From Salinicoccus kekensis (GTDB taxonomy: Bacteria > Bacillota > Bacilli > Staphylococcales > Salinicoccaceae), in assembly GCF_900220995.1 (NCBI RefSeq), contig NZ_OBQF01000006.1, forward strand, positions 1 through 62,027: a stretch of 62,027 bases of DNA, written 5' to 3'. The position numbers and the translations under genes are program-made. Positions 1 to 9,256 of this stretch are shown in pieces (the stretch's first letter is position 1; each line of letters opens with the position of its first letter). Under the pieces are notes generated by a model that saw only the letters and a list, made by a program, of their open reading frames with translations, ran no database searches and was not told the DNA's origin.

Positions 1-109
1 TCTCTCCAATCAATGTGTGTTGTGGTAACTACATTGTACTACAGAGAAATGACTTGGCTCATTTTTCTTTATTACACAATTATATGGACATAATCTGTGA
101 GGAGCCAAG

Positions 110-191
110 TTATGTCACAAAACGTCTTCCCGTGACATAAGTCGATAGTGAGGCAGGAAATTATATCACAAAACGCCTTCCCGTGACACAA
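110..191. repeat. Two-unit hairpin repeat array (array A)
   Basis: Two copies of a hairpin start 51 bp apart. The first has arms TTATGTCAC (110-118) and GTGACATAA (132-140), a perfect inverted repeat. The second has arms at 161-169 and 183-191 with two mismatches between copies. Both loops are 13 nt; read on the minus strand they contain GACG or GGCG. The array lies downstream of the trp terminator. Arrays with the same geometry but different arm sequence occur near 39.2-39.4 kb and 50.5-50.6 kb. Nothing else was recognised in bases 1-195. Confidence 0.7.
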
Positions 192-195
192 AACG

Positions 196-226
196 ACCGG
201 CAGAGGTACACCCCTGCCGGCCGTCA
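196..226 (-). terminator. Rho-independent terminator of the trp operon
   Basis: On the minus strand a GC-rich stem (GGCCGGCAGGGG pairing with CCTCTGCCGGTC, 4-nt loop) is followed by a short T-rich tail. It lies 7 bases beyond the trpA stop codon. Confidence 0.75.
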
Positions 227-232
227 TGATGT

Positions 233-1018
233 TTATTTTACTGCGTTACTCTTTTCAGGGATGAGGTTCTTGATGCCGTCTTCCTCACCCTGGTGCAGCA
301 TGTCGACGATCTTGCTGCCGACGATGACGCCGTCACAGTGACGGCCGAGTGCTTCGGCCATCTCCCGGTTGGAGACGCCGAACCCTGCGCACACGGGCAC
401 ATCGGCGATGCCTTTGATTTTCTCAAGCAGCTCGTAAGTATCCTCGCCGAAAGATGTGCGGCCGCCGGTCGTTCCTTTGACTGTCACCGCATAAAGAAAG
501 CCTTCGGCCCCTTCGGCTAGTTCACGGATCCGCTCCTCATCACTGGTCAGCGTGACGAGCCTGACGAGTGCGATATCATTGTCATGCAGGTGCGTGCTGA
601 CCTCGTCCTCCTCCTCGAACGGAACATCCGGAAGTATAACGCCTGAGATTCCGGACTCGCGGGCGTCTTCTGCGAATGCCTGGTAGCCGAGGTTCAGAAT
701 CGGGTTGATGTAGGTCATCAGCACGATCGGCACGTTGATGTCATCTTTGATCTTTTTCAGCTCATCCAGTATCTTCTGGAGCGAAACGCCTGCGTCCAGT
801 GCACGGATGCCCGCCTGCTGGATCACCGGACCGTCAGCGACCGGATCTGAGAACGGTATACCGAGTTCGATGATGTCCACCCCGGCTTCTTCAAGTGTCT
901 TTATCTGATGCTTCAGATTATCCAGCCCGCCGTCGCCTGCCATAATATATGAAATAAACGCCTTGTCTCCGGTTTCCTTCAACTTCTCGAAAACTTGCTC
1001 AATTTGTGTTTTACTCAT
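233..1018 (-). CDS. trpA: Tryptophan synthase alpha subunit
   Basis: Cleaves indole-3-glycerol phosphate to indole and glyceraldehyde 3-phosphate and passes indole to TrpB through the alpha-beta tunnel. The 261-residue product is normal length for a TIM-barrel TrpA. The catalytic acids are visible as E51 (in ELGIPFSDP) and D62 (in VADGP). The ATG at 1018 is chosen because AAGGGGTGG sits just upstream; a longer reading would start at 1027, inside trpB. The start overlaps the end of trpB by 8 bases, indicating translational coupling. Last gene of trpDCFBA. Confidence 0.97.
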   Translation of the reverse strand: MSKTQIEQVFEKLKETGDKAFISYIMAGDGGLDNLKHQIKTLEEAGVDIIELGIPFSDPVADGPVIQQAGIRALDAGVSLQKILDELKKIKDDINVPIVLMTYINPILNLGYQAFAEDARESGISGVILPDVPFEEEDEVSTHLHDNDIALVRLVTLTSDEERIRELAEGAEGFLYAVTVKGTTGGRTSFGEDTYELLEKIKGIADVPVCAGFGVSNREMAEALGRHCDGVIVGSKIVDMLHQGEEDGIKNLIPEKSNAVK

Positions 1019-2219
1019 TCTCTCCACCCCTTAACAGACGTTTGACTTCGCTGACATCCTTGTCGCCGCGGCCCGACAGGCAGATGACGACGACCTCATC
1101 GGAATTTTTACCTTTGGCAACTTCGATGGCTTCCGCCACAGCATGGGCGCTCTCGAGCGCCGGTATGATGCCCTCTTTACGGCTCAGCAGCTCAAAGGCT
1201 GCGAGTGCTTCCATATCGTTCCGGGAGACGTAGTTCACCCGGCCGGTCGTATGGAGGTGGCTGTGTTCCGGTCCGATGCCCGGGTAATCCAGCCCGGCGG
1301 ATACGGAGTACGCCTCTTCGATCTGCCCGGCTTCATCCTGCAGCAGATGCATCTTCGCACCGTGCAGTACACCCACGCGCCCTTTCGAGATGGATGCTGC
1401 ATATTCATTGGTGTCGAGCCCCTTGCCTGCGGATTCGACACCGATCAATTCGACGCCCTCGTCCTCGATGAACGGATAGAACATGCCCATCGCGTTGCTG
1501 CCGCCGCCGATGCATGCAACGATGCTGTCCGGCAGCCGGCCTTCCTTCTCCATGACCTGTTCCCTCGTCTCGCTGCCGATCACGCTCTGGAAGTCACGCA
1601 CGATCTGCGGGAACGGGTGCGGACCGAGGACGGAACCGAGGATATAGTGCGTATCATCCACATTCGCAACCCAGTGGCGGAGCGTGGCATTGACCGCATC
1701 CTTCAATGTGCCGCGTCCTGCATCGACGCTCACGACTTCGGCACCGAGCAGTTCCATCCTGAAGACGTTCAGCTCCTGGCGCCTGACATCCTCCTTGCCC
1801 ATGAAAATTGTGCATTCAAGGCCGAGGTTCGCGCAGATTGTGGCCGTTGCGACTCCGTGCTGCCCGGCGCCGGTTTCTGCGATGATCTTTTTCTTGCCCA
1901 TGCGTTTGGCGAGCAGCCCCTGGCCGACCGTGTTGTTGATCTTATGCGCACCGGTGTGGTTCAGATCTTCCCGCTTCAAATAGATCTTTGCACCGCCGAT
2001 ATGTCCGCTTAAATTTTTTGCATAATAAAGCGGTGTCTCCCGCCCGACGAACTCCGTCAAATATTCATCGAGTTCATTCAGGAACTCTTCATCCTGGAGG
2101 GCTTTATTGTACTCCGCCTCCAGCTCATTCAATGCACCGATCAGCGTTTCAGGCACGTACCTGCCGCCGAACTCGCCATACTTGCCCTTGCTGTCCGGAA
2201 ATTCATATGATAATACCAT
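1011..2219 (-). CDS. trpB: Tryptophan synthase beta subunit
   Basis: PLP enzyme that condenses indole with serine to give tryptophan. The 402-residue product carries the PLP lysine K93 in HTGAHKINN and the phosphate-binding loop GGGSNA at 238-243. The ATG at 2219 directly follows the trpF stop and is preceded by an AGAGGTG ribosome site. It is a TrpB1-type protein, co-transcribed and paired with trpA. Confidence 0.98.
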   Translation of the reverse strand: MVLSYEFPDSKGKYGEFGGRYVPETLIGALNELEAEYNKALQDEEFLNELDEYLTEFVGRETPLYYAKNLSGHIGGAKIYLKREDLNHTGAHKINNTVGQGLLAKRMGKKKIIAETGAGQHGVATATICANLGLECTIFMGKEDVRRQELNVFRMELLGAEVVSVDAGRGTLKDAVNATLRHWVANVDDTHYILGSVLGPHPFPQIVRDFQSVIGSETREQVMEKEGRLPDSIVACIGGGSNAMGMFYPFIEDEGVELIGVESAGKGLDTNEYAASISKGRVGVLHGAKMHLLQDEAGQIEEAYSVSAGLDYPGIGPEHSHLHTTGRVNYVSRNDMEALAAFELLSRKEGIIPALESAHAVAEAIEVAKGKNSDEVVVICLSGRGDKDVSEVKRLLRGGENE

Positions 2220-2831
2220 CTATGACACCTCTTTAACATTTTTTATGAAACGACTGACCTTTTCCGGGTCTTTCATACCGTCCGATTCCACACCGCTTGA
2301 AACATCCACGAGCGCCGGTTCGAACACCGAGATCGCCTCCCCGATGTTTTCAGGTTTCAGTCCGCCCGCGAGCGCAAAGCGCGCCCTGTCCAGACCCTCC
2401 TGGTCGAACGCCTCCCAGTCGAAACTGGAACCCGAACCGCCGTAGTATTCCTTCCTCGGACTGTCGACGAGTATGTACTCCGCCGGATAGTCAAATTTCT
2501 CTTTGTTCGTGAATTCAGAATTGCTCGGAAATGCCTTGATGGCTTGTCCCTTGAAATTTTCAACGAAGCCCGGGGTCTCATCCCCGTGGAACTGTATGTA
2601 GTCGAGTCCCTTTTCCAGCGCCCTGCGTGCCTCCTCCATGGACGGATTGACGAACACCCCGACGGTCTTTACGCCCTTTTTATCGAGCCCATCCAGTATC
2701 CTTCCCGCCTCATCGATCGTGACCTGCCTTTTGCTCGGTGCGAAGACGAATCCGATGAAGTCCGCCCCCGCATCGACGGCGTACTGTGCATCCTCAAGCG
2801 TCTGCATCCCGCAAATCTTCACCTTCGTCAT
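2220..2831 (-). CDS. trpF: Phosphoribosylanthranilate isomerase
   Basis: Isomerises N-(5-phosphoribosyl)anthranilate to CdRP, the third step of the tryptophan branch. The 203-residue TIM barrel starts MTKVKICGMQ; general-base C7 and general-acid D123 (in LVDSP) are both present. The start at 2831 gives a 4-base ATGA overlap with the trpC stop. A longer reading to 2906 would run 25 unrelated residues into trpC and is rejected. trpF is separate from trpC, as in other Firmicutes. Confidence 0.95.
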   Translation of the reverse strand: MTKVKICGMQTLEDAQYAVDAGADFIGFVFAPSKRQVTIDEAGRILDGLDKKGVKTVGVFVNPSMEEARRALEKGLDYIQFHGDETPGFVENFKGQAIKAFPSNSEFTNKEKFDYPAEYILVDSPRKEYYGGSGSSFDWEAFDQEGLDRARFALAGGLKPENIGEAISVFEPALVDVSSGVESDGMKDPEKVSRFIKNVKEVS

Positions 2832-3592
2832 ATTTCCACCTTCAATTCCCTGATGATCTCCACCGGATGCTTCGCGCGCATCAGCGTCTCGCCGACCAGG
2901 AGGCACCGGGCTTTCCCGTCGGCCATCTTCTGTGCATCCGCGCGGGTCTCCATGCCGCTTTCGGCGATGAATAAAATATCTTCATCATAATACTTGTCGA
3001 TCAAGTTCACCGTGTTGTCGAGATCCACGAGGAACGTCTTAAGATCCCGGTTGTTGATGCCGATGATTTCAGGATCAAGCTTCAGCGCCCGCTTCATCTC
3101 TTCTTCATCATGCACTTCCACAATCACTTCCATCCCGAGGTCGCGCGCCGTCCTGTGAAAACGTGCGAGCGTCTCATCATCAAGTATCGTCACGATAAGC
3201 AGGATGATGTCCGCACCGTGGTTGTATGCATCCACTATCTGCCGTTCATCGATGATGAAGTCCTTGTTCAGTATCGGCACATCGACCACCTGCCGTACAT
3301 CGGCAAGATCATTCATCGATCCTTTGAAGAAGTCGCTTTCGGTCAGCACGCTGATCGCGTTCGTACCGCCCTCGACATACAGCCCCGCCTGGTCCACCGG
3401 CGTCAGGTCCGTATTGATGTCACCCTTTGACGGCGATGCCCTTTTTATCTCGCTGATGATGCCGAGTTCACCCTCGGCTTCAACCCTTGCCTTGAAAGGT
3501 ATTGGCTGCCTTCCCGGAATATGCTCCACAGTTTCCGGATAATCTTTCAATCTCTCTCTTTTCGCTGCCACAATCTTATCCAGTATAGTCAT
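2828..3592 (-). CDS. trpC: Indole-3-glycerol phosphate synthase
   Basis: Ring closure of CdRP to indole-3-glycerol phosphate. The 254-residue TIM barrel shows the conserved SEIKRASPSKG segment, with catalytic K50 and the phosphate-binding SPSKG at 53-57, plus AESGM near the C-terminus. The start overlaps the trpD stop by 4 bases and has a GAGGGTG ribosome site inside trpD. Monofunctional, not fused to trpF. Confidence 0.96.
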   Translation of the reverse strand: MTILDKIVAAKRERLKDYPETVEHIPGRQPIPFKARVEAEGELGIISEIKRASPSKGDINTDLTPVDQAGLYVEGGTNAISVLTESDFFKGSMNDLADVRQVVDVPILNKDFIIDERQIVDAYNHGADIILLIVTILDDETLARFHRTARDLGMEVIVEVHDEEEMKRALKLDPEIIGINNRDLKTFLVDLDNTVNLIDKYYDEDILFIAESGMETRADAQKMADGKARCLLVGETLMRAKHPVEIIRELKVEI

Positions 3593-4650
3593 TTGACACC
3601 CTCATTTGTATATTTGATCAATTCCTGAAGTTTTTCATTCGCACTGCCCGATTCGATGCTCTCTTTCGCCTTTTCGATGCCCGACTTGATGGATTCCGCT
3701 TTTTCAGCGGTGAAGATGGCGATGCCTGCATTCAACAGCACCGTATCCCTCTGTGCAGCCGTCGCTTTACCTTCAAGGACATCGAGCAGTATCTGTTTGT
3801 TCACATGGCCGTCGCCGCCCCGCAGCTCTTCCATATCATACCCGGGCAGGCCGACATCTGATGGCTTCAGTATATGCGTCCTCACTTCGCCGTCTTTCAA
3901 TATCGCAATCCTGTTCTCCCCTGCGAGGTTCGCCTCATCCATCGAATGTGCGCCGTTGACGACGACCGCGCGCTTCCTGCCGAGTGATTTCAGCACATGC
4001 GCCATCGTCTCCACCTGGTCACGCTTATAGATGCCGAGGTACTGATAATCCAGATCCACCGGGTTGATCAGCGGCCCGATCATATTGAAGACCGTCGGCA
4101 CCTTCAGATCATTCCTCACCTTCATGATCTGCTTGATCTTCGGATGCACGAACGGGGCGAATAAAAATGCGATGCCCGCCGCATCAAGCTGTCCCGCCAC
4201 TTTTCCCGGGAAATAATCGAGCTTCAGACCGAGTGCGGACAACACATCCGAACTGCCGGTCAGGCTGGTGATGCTTTTGTTGCCATGCTTTGCGATCTTG
4301 ACACCTGCGCCTGCGATGACGAATGCGGAAGTCGTGGAAATATTGAAGCTGTTCGAACCGTCACCGCCGGTGCCGCAGTTGTCGATGACGCCCGGCACAT
4401 GGTGCGGCAGCTTCAATGCGTGGTCTTTCAACACCGTGACGAGGGCAGTGATCTCCCCGACCGTTTCACCCTTCTCCTTCAATCCCATCAGGAGGGACGC
4501 AATCTCGCTGTCCGAAGCCCGGCCTTCAAGCACTGCATCAAAAGCGTCATACATCTCATCGAACGTCAGATCTTCCTTGCGTGATAACTTTAAAATATAT
4601 TGGTAAACCGAAATCGTCTCATTAGTGATGTGTACAGCTGATTGTGTCAT
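3589..4650 (-). CDS. trpD: Anthranilate phosphoribosyltransferase
   Basis: Transfers phosphoribose from PRPP to anthranilate. The 353-residue product has the PRPP-binding CGTGGDGSN at 92-100 and the KHGNKSI segment that follows. The start at 4650 is set by GGAGG eight bases upstream; the in-frame ATG at 4665 overlaps that ribosome site and is rejected. It is the first gene of the operon, lying directly behind the tandem T-box leader. trpE and trpG, which normally precede it in Staphylococcus and Bacillus, are not here. Confidence 0.97.
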   Translation of the reverse strand: MTQSAVHITNETISVYQYILKLSRKEDLTFDEMYDAFDAVLEGRASDSEIASLLMGLKEKGETVGEITALVTVLKDHALKLPHHVPGVIDNCGTGGDGSNSFNISTTSAFVIAGAGVKIAKHGNKSITSLTGSSDVLSALGLKLDYFPGKVAGQLDAAGIAFLFAPFVHPKIKQIMKVRNDLKVPTVFNMIGPLINPVDLDYQYLGIYKRDQVETMAHVLKSLGRKRAVVVNGAHSMDEANLAGENRIAILKDGEVRTHILKPSDVGLPGYDMEELRGGDGHVNKQILLDVLEGKATAAQRDTVLLNAGIAIFTAEKAESIKSGIEKAKESIESGSANEKLQELIKYTNEGVK

Positions 4651-4680
4651 TATAAAAACCTCCATTTGTTATTTTGAATA

Positions 4681-4900
4681 AAAAAATCCCCCACCGGTCA
4701 TATGACCAATGGAGGACGGGTTACCGCGGTGCCACCTCTGTTAAGCATTGTGCTTCTCTTGATGTCTGTAACGTCGACAAAACGCGATATCGTCCATCAG
4801 GCCCATTCCACCAATACGCCGGACACCCTCTCACCACCGGGCATCTCTCTGTCGCAGACCATACTGGTATACTTACTCTGATCAATATCTGTTATTAAAT
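4681..4900 (-). promoter_or_regulatory. Trp T-box riboswitch, promoter-distal copy
   Basis: On the minus strand the conserved T-box core GAGGTGGCACCGCGG (4737-4723) is followed by a terminator stem whose strands flank TGGTCATATGACC and end in a T run at 4681-4687. The stem I region carries GACAGAGAG, and a GGAATGGGC context at 4810-4801 places the specifier codon TGG (Trp) at 4805-4803. Uncharged tRNA-Trp should pair with the T-box core and disrupt the terminator, allowing trpD transcription. Confidence 0.85.
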
Positions 4901-4903
4901 TAT

Positions 4904-5145
4904 AAAAAAAGGCTCCCCGAATCCTGTACGAAAAAGGACGGGGAGCCGTGGTGCCACCTTAATTGACTGCGTGATGCAGTCCACTTTATATGCAGCATAA
5001 CGAATTATGCCGAAATCCCTGATAACGCTGGTCAGACGCCGGTGTAAACCGGTTCATGTTGGAAGCCCATTCACAAATTCACTGCACCGGTTCACACCGA
5101 CCACCGGCTCTCTGAAACAGGAAAACCTGCTACTCTTCTTCCAAA
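4904..5145 (-). promoter_or_regulatory. Trp T-box riboswitch, promoter-proximal copy
   Basis: A second complete T-box element precedes the first. The core AAGGTGGCACCACGG is at 4960-4946. The terminator at 4947-4904 pairs GGCTCCCCG with CGGGGAGCC, followed by seven T. The stem I region begins near 5140 with AGAAGAGTA. GTGAATGGGC places a TGG specifier at 5069-5067. The arrangement gives two antitermination decisions in series, both reading tRNA-Trp. Confidence 0.85.
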
Positions 5146-5172
5146 AATCAATTATTTTTACTGTTGCAAACC

Positions 5173-5201
5173 ATCTTAAAACAAATATCTGATAATTGCA
5201 A
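5173..5201 (-). promoter_or_regulatory. Predicted sigma-A promoter of the trp leader
   Basis: TTGCAA (5201-5196), a 17-bp spacer and TAAGAT (5178-5173) on the minus strand, placed just upstream of the first T-box. It lies 16 bases beyond the end of the glutamate dehydrogenase gene. Confidence 0.6.
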
Positions 5202-5216
5202 GTATAAAATTTATTT

Positions 5217-6461
5217 TTATGCCCAGTTGCGGTATCTGATGGCTTCCGCCGTCTTCCTGATACCCACCACATAAGCTGCAAGGCGCATGTCGACCTGTCT
5301 TGCATCATGGAAGTCATAGATTTCGTCGAAGGACTTGCTCATCTTTTCCTCAAGCAGTTCCTGGATCTCATCTTCTTCCCAGTAGTAGCCGGTCTTGTTC
5401 TGCACCCATTCGAAATAAGATACGGTGACGCCGCCGGCTGATGCGAGTACATCCGGTACAAGCAGTTTGCCGCGCTCGGTCAGGATTTCCGTGGCCTCTT
5501 CCGTCGTCGGGCCGTTTGCCGCCTCGACGATGATGTCAGCCTTGATGTCATGGGCATTTCCCACAGTGATCTGGTTCGCAATTGCCGCCGGAATCAGAAT
5601 ATCACACTCGCTCTCGAGCAGTTCCTCGTTTGTGAGGACCTCCACACCGAGCGCTTCGGCATCGATGCCTTTATCCTTGTTCTCGATGATGTAGTCGATA
5701 TCGATGCCGTCCTTATGATAAAGTGCACGGGTCGATCTTGAGACGCCGACGATTTTCGCACCTGCATCAAAGAGGATCTTCGAGATGAAGCTGCCCGCGT
5801 TGCCGAAGCCCTGGACCACGACACGCGCATCTTCCATTTTGATGTTCCTTTTTTCAAGCGCTTTTTTCACGCAGATGACGGCACCCATCGCGGTTGCAGT
5901 ATTCCTGCCTTTTGATCCGCCGAGCGCAAGAGGTTTCCCCGTAATGAATTCGAGAGGATTGTCATTGTGCTTCATGCTGTACTCATCGAGCATCCATGAC
6001 ATCACCTGTGCGTTCGTGTACACATCCGGTGCCGGAATGTCCTTAAGCGGTCCGACGAACTGTGAAATCGCCCTGATGTAACCGCGTGCGATGCCCTCGA
6101 TCTCCCTCTGGCTCAGTTCCTTCGGGTTACAGATCACGCCGCCCTTACCGCCGCCGTACGGCAGATTGACGATGCCCGCCTTCAGGGTCATCCACATGGA
6201 AAGTGCAATCACTTCGTCACGGTCGACATCCGGGTGGAATCTGATCCCGCCCTTCGTCGGACCCGCTGCATCGCTGTGCTGGGCGCGGTAGCCCGTGAAG
6301 ACCTGGACCGAACCGTCATCCATCCGCACCGGTATACGCACTGTCAGCACCCTTGACGGTTCCTTGATGAGATCATACATGCCCTCATCGTATCCGAGCA
6401 TGTCCAATGCTTTATGTAACACTTTTTGTGTTGATTGTATAAGATTAGAAGTTTCAGCCAT
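5217..6461 (-). CDS. gudB: NAD-type glutamate dehydrogenase (GudB/RocG family), copy 1
   Basis: Oxidatively deaminates glutamate to 2-oxoglutarate, linking arginine/proline/ornithine catabolism to the TCA cycle. The 414-residue product has substrate-binding PTKGGIRFHP, catalytic K106 in GGGKGG, and a Rossmann GFGNAGS motif. The start at 6461 follows AGGGGG; the in-frame start at 6500 has no good ribosome site and would add 13 residues not present in copy 2. It has its own promoter and is the same length as the adjacent copy 2, from which it differs throughout. The catabolic direction is inferred from family and from the nearby rocD. Confidence 0.93.
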   Translation of the reverse strand: MAETSNLIQSTQKVLHKALDMLGYDEGMYDLIKEPSRVLTVRIPVRMDDGSVQVFTGYRAQHSDAAGPTKGGIRFHPDVDRDEVIALSMWMTLKAGIVNLPYGGGKGGVICNPKELSQREIEGIARGYIRAISQFVGPLKDIPAPDVYTNAQVMSWMLDEYSMKHNDNPLEFITGKPLALGGSKGRNTATAMGAVICVKKALEKRNIKMEDARVVVQGFGNAGSFISKILFDAGAKIVGVSRSTRALYHKDGIDIDYIIENKDKGIDAEALGVEVLTNEELLESECDILIPAAIANQITVGNAHDIKADIIVEAANGPTTEEATEILTERGKLLVPDVLASAGGVTVSYFEWVQNKTGYYWEEDEIQELLEEKMSKSFDEIYDFHDARQVDMRLAAYVVGIRKTAEAIRYRNWA

Positions 6462-6511
6462 TAGAGAAATCCCCCTGCTTTTTTGTGAATAAACATACAT
6501 ATTAGACTATA

Positions 6512-6540
6512 ATATTACTATACCATCCAGTTTATTTCAA
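6512..6540 (-). promoter_or_regulatory. Predicted promoter of gudB copy 1
   Basis: Minus strand TTGAAA (6540-6535), a 17-bp spacer, TAATAT (6517-6512). It falls between the upstream terminator and the gene, so this copy can be transcribed alone. Confidence 0.55.
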
Positions 6541-6574
6541 TATATTTATTGTATTTTCTAAAAACTCTCATGAT

Positions 6575-6606
6575 AAAAAGCCGGGAAGTGCATCTCCCCG
6601 GCTTTT
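6575..6606 (-). terminator. Terminator after gudB copy 2
   Basis: AAAAGCCGGGGAG and the complementary arm ending CCCGGCTTTTT form a stem-loop followed by T residues on the minus strand, 8 bases past the stop of copy 2. Confidence 0.8.
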
Positions 6607-6613
6607 CCTGAGT

Positions 6614-7858
6614 TTACGCCCAGCCTCTGTACCTTGCAGCTTCTGCCGTACGCTTAAGACCGACGATATATGCAGCAAGGCGCATATCGATGTGGCGCTT
6701 ATCATGCAGATCATAAATTTCATTGAACGCTTTTTTAAGTTTGATTTCGAGCTTTTCGTTGACTTCTTCCTCGTCCCAGTAATATCCCTGGTTGTTCTGG
6801 ACCCACTCGAAGTAGGATACGGTCACGCCGCCCGCTGATGCGAGCACATCCGGCACAAGCAGTTTGCCCGCTTCGTGCAGTATGGCGGTCGCACCTTTCG
6901 TCGTCGGGCCGTTTGCCGCCTCACATATGATGTCCGCCTTGATGTTGTTGGCGTTGTCTTCGGTGATCTGGTTTTCGATCGCCGCCGGAATGAGCACATC
7001 GCAATCGAGTTCGAGCAGTTCTTCGTTCGTGATGATATCATCGAACAGGTTCGTCACCATGCCGAAGCTGTCACGGCGGTCCAGCAGGTAATCGATATCC
7101 AGGCCGTCCGGGTCATGGAGTGCACCGTTGGCATCGGAGATGCCGACGATCTTCGCACCGTAATCGTAGAGGATCTTCGACAGGAAGCTGCCCGCGTTGC
7201 CGAATCCCTGGATCACTATCCTCACATCTTCAAAAGTCTTGCCACGCTTTTCAAGCGCGTATCCGAGACACAGCACGACACCCATCGCCGTTGCGCGGTC
7301 CCGGCCCTGTGAGCCGCCGAGCACGATCGGTTTACCGGTGATGAAGCCCGGGGAGTTGAACGCATCAAGCATGCTGTACTCATCCATCATCCATGCCATG
7401 ATCTGGGAGTTCGTGAATACATCCGGCGCCGGAATGTCCTTGGCCGGTCCGACGAACTGGGAGATGGCACGCACATAGCCGCGTGACAGGCGTTCAACCT
7501 CTTCGATGCTCATCTCACGCGGATCACAGATAATTCCGCCCTTGCCGCCGCCGTAAGGCAGGTCCACGATGCCCGCCTTCAGAGTCATCCACATCGACAG
7601 TGCGACGACTTCCTCTTCGGTGACATTCGGATGGAACCTGACGCCGCCTTTGGTCGGTCCGACCGCATCATTATGCTGGGCACGGAAGCCCGTGAACACT
7701 TTGACCGAGCCGTCGTCCATGCGCACCGGTATGCGTACCCTGAGAACCCTCAAAGGCTCCTTGATCAAATCATACATGCCCTCATCGAAGCCGAGCTTTT
7801 CCAGTGCTTCAGCGATGATGGCCTGTGTGGAAGTAACTAAATTCGTATTCTCTGACAT
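6614..7858 (-). CDS. gudB: NAD-type glutamate dehydrogenase (GudB/RocG family), copy 2
   Basis: A second full-length 414-residue hexameric-type glutamate dehydrogenase. It has PTKGGVRFHP, GGGKGG with the catalytic lysine, and the GFGNAGS nucleotide-binding turn. Substitutions against copy 1 are spread over the whole length, so this is an old duplication rather than a fresh one. It sits next to rocD, and a cre-like palindrome lies in its 5' leader, so catabolite repression is plausible. Which copy corresponds to RocG and which to GudB cannot be decided from sequence alone. Confidence 0.93.
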   Translation of the reverse strand: MSENTNLVTSTQAIIAEALEKLGFDEGMYDLIKEPLRVLRVRIPVRMDDGSVKVFTGFRAQHNDAVGPTKGGVRFHPNVTEEEVVALSMWMTLKAGIVDLPYGGGKGGIICDPREMSIEEVERLSRGYVRAISQFVGPAKDIPAPDVFTNSQIMAWMMDEYSMLDAFNSPGFITGKPIVLGGSQGRDRATAMGVVLCLGYALEKRGKTFEDVRIVIQGFGNAGSFLSKILYDYGAKIVGISDANGALHDPDGLDIDYLLDRRDSFGMVTNLFDDIITNEELLELDCDVLIPAAIENQITEDNANNIKADIICEAANGPTTKGATAILHEAGKLLVPDVLASAGGVTVSYFEWVQNNQGYYWDEEEVNEKLEIKLKKAFNEIYDLHDKRHIDMRLAAYIVGLKRTAEAARYRGWA

Positions 7859-7876
7859 TAATATCCGCCTCTTTTA

Positions 7877-7890
7877 TGAAACTGTTTTCA
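7877..7890. promoter_or_regulatory. Possible CcpA (cre-like) site upstream of gudB copy 2
   Basis: The minus strand reads TGAAAACAGTTTCA, a near-palindrome resembling the cre consensus but with a mismatch in the central CG. It lies between a TATAAT hexamer and the start codon, a position where bound CcpA would block elongation. Weak on its own. Confidence 0.3.
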
Positions 7891-7937
7891 CTGTTATTAT
7901 ACCCTCTATTGTATCATACTGGGCGCTTTTGAAAAGG

Positions 7938-9131
7938 CTATTTGGCCAATACAGCTTTAACTTTTTCAATCGCTGTATCCAGATCTTTCTGCTCGATGAT
8001 GAGCGGCGGTGCAAAGCGGATGACCGTCTCGTGCGTCTCTTTGCACAGTATGCCCTCTTCCTTCAGTGCTTCACAGTACTCGCGTGCCGGTTCGGTCAGC
8101 TCAAGTCCGATGAAGAGCCCGCGGCCGCGGACATCCTTTATCCTGTCATCATCGATCTTCAACAGTTCAGCCTTGAAGTATTCACCGAGTTCATGCGATT
8201 TTTCAATCAGGTTCTCATCGATCAGCACATCCAGCGCCGCTTCCGATACTGCACATGCAAGCGGGTTCCCGCCGAATGTGGAACCATGCGAGCCCGCATT
8301 GAACACACTCAGCACCTCACTGTCCGCAAGTACACAGGAGATCGGGAACACCCCGCCGCCGAGCGCCTTGCCGAGGATGTACATATCAGGGACGACATCG
8401 TCCCAGTCACATGCAAAGAGTTTGCCTGAACGGCCGAGGCCGGACTGGATTTCATCGGCGATGAACAATATATTATGCTCATCACATATTTCCCTGACCT
8501 GCTTCAGGAAACCTTCAGGCGGTATGTTGATGCCCGCTTCGCCCTGGATCGGCTCGAGGATGATGGCTGCCGTATTCTCATTGACTGCTTCTTTGATCTG
8601 GTCGATGTCGCCGAAATCCACAAGCTTGAATCCTTCGACGAGCGGACCGTAGCCGCGTCTGTACTCCGCCTCTGATGACATGGACACCGGTATGAGCGTG
8701 CGTCCGTGGAAATTCTGGTTCATCGCAATGATTTCTGCCTTGTTGTCTTCGACGCCCTTGACGTCATAAGCCCAGCGGCGTGCAGCCTTGACTGCGGTTT
8801 CTACGGCTTCTGCACCTGTGTTCATCGGCAGTGCCATCTCCTTGTTTGCAAGTCTGCAGACTTTTTCATACCACGGGCCGAGTTTATCCGAATGGAATGC
8901 CCTCGATGTCAGGGTCACCCTGTCCGCCTGATCTTTGAGCGCCTGGATGATCTTCGGGTGCCTGTGCCCCTGGTTGACCGCAGAATATGCACTGAGCATA
9001 TCCATATATTCATTGCCTTCAGGGTCCCTCACCCATATGCCTTCAGCTTCCGATACGACGATCGGCAGCGGGTTGTAGTTCGGTGCACCATACTTGTTTG
9101 TGATTTCAATGATCTCATTTGATTTTGTCAT
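7938..9131 (-). CDS. rocD: Ornithine aminotransferase
   Basis: PLP enzyme converting ornithine plus 2-oxoglutarate to glutamate semialdehyde plus glutamate. The 397-residue class III aminotransferase has D226 in ADEIQSG and the PLP lysine K255 in [10 protein letters not shown]. The start at 9131 has AAGGG nine bases upstream; the ATG at 9140 overlaps that site. Glutamate produced here can feed the adjacent gudB genes. Expression starts from a promoter about 130 bases upstream with a structured leader in between. Confidence 0.95.
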   Translation of the reverse strand: MTKSNEIIEITNKYGAPNYNPLPIVVSEAEGIWVRDPEGNEYMDMLSAYSAVNQGHRHPKIIQALKDQADRVTLTSRAFHSDKLGPWYEKVCRLANKEMALPMNTGAEAVETAVKAARRWAYDVKGVEDNKAEIIAMNQNFHGRTLIPVSMSSEAEYRRGYGPLVEGFKLVDFGDIDQIKEAVNENTAAIILEPIQGEAGINIPPEGFLKQVREICDEHNILFIADEIQSGLGRSGKLFACDWDDVVPDMYILGKALGGGVFPISCVLADSEVLSVFNAGSHGSTFGGNPLACAVSEAALDVLIDENLIEKSHELGEYFKAELLKIDDDRIKDVRGRGLFIGLELTEPAREYCEALKEEGILCKETHETVIRFAPPLIIEQKDLDTAIEKVKAVLAK

Positions 9132-9162
9132 TTGCCTCATCCCTTCATATTCGCTTTATGTA

Positions 9163-9256
9163 TTACTGTAACTGATCAATCGTGGACCACCGTGGGCGGT
9201 CCCGTCGAAAACCTCTGTGCGCAAGATCCTGGCGATATGTTCTTGACCGGCAGTAA
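9163..9256 (-). ncRNA. Structured 5' leader of rocD, candidate cis-regulatory RNA
   Basis: The transcribed leader can fold into a closing helix UUACUG (9256-9251) with CAGUAA (9168-9163). It encloses a hairpin with arms CAAGA/UCUUG (9245-9241 and 9226-9222) and a strong 8-bp hairpin GGACCGCC/GGUGGUCC (9202-9195 and 9191-9184, 3-nt loop, one G-U pair). It does not match a T-box, S-box, L-box or other riboswitch I know. No U-tract terminator follows, so control of translation or stability is more likely than attenuation. Confidence 0.45.

Noticed and set aside
1143-2012. 289-codon plus-strand frame
   Set aside because: Antisense to trpB; shadow frame.
5054-5317. 87-codon minus-strand frame over the trp leader
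   Set aside because: Runs from gudB into the T-box; the RNA element explains the sequence.
9163-9256. T-box or guanidine riboswitch upstream of rocD
   Set aside because: No GGTGGNACCGCG core and no guanidine-class consensus; left as an unclassified structured leader.
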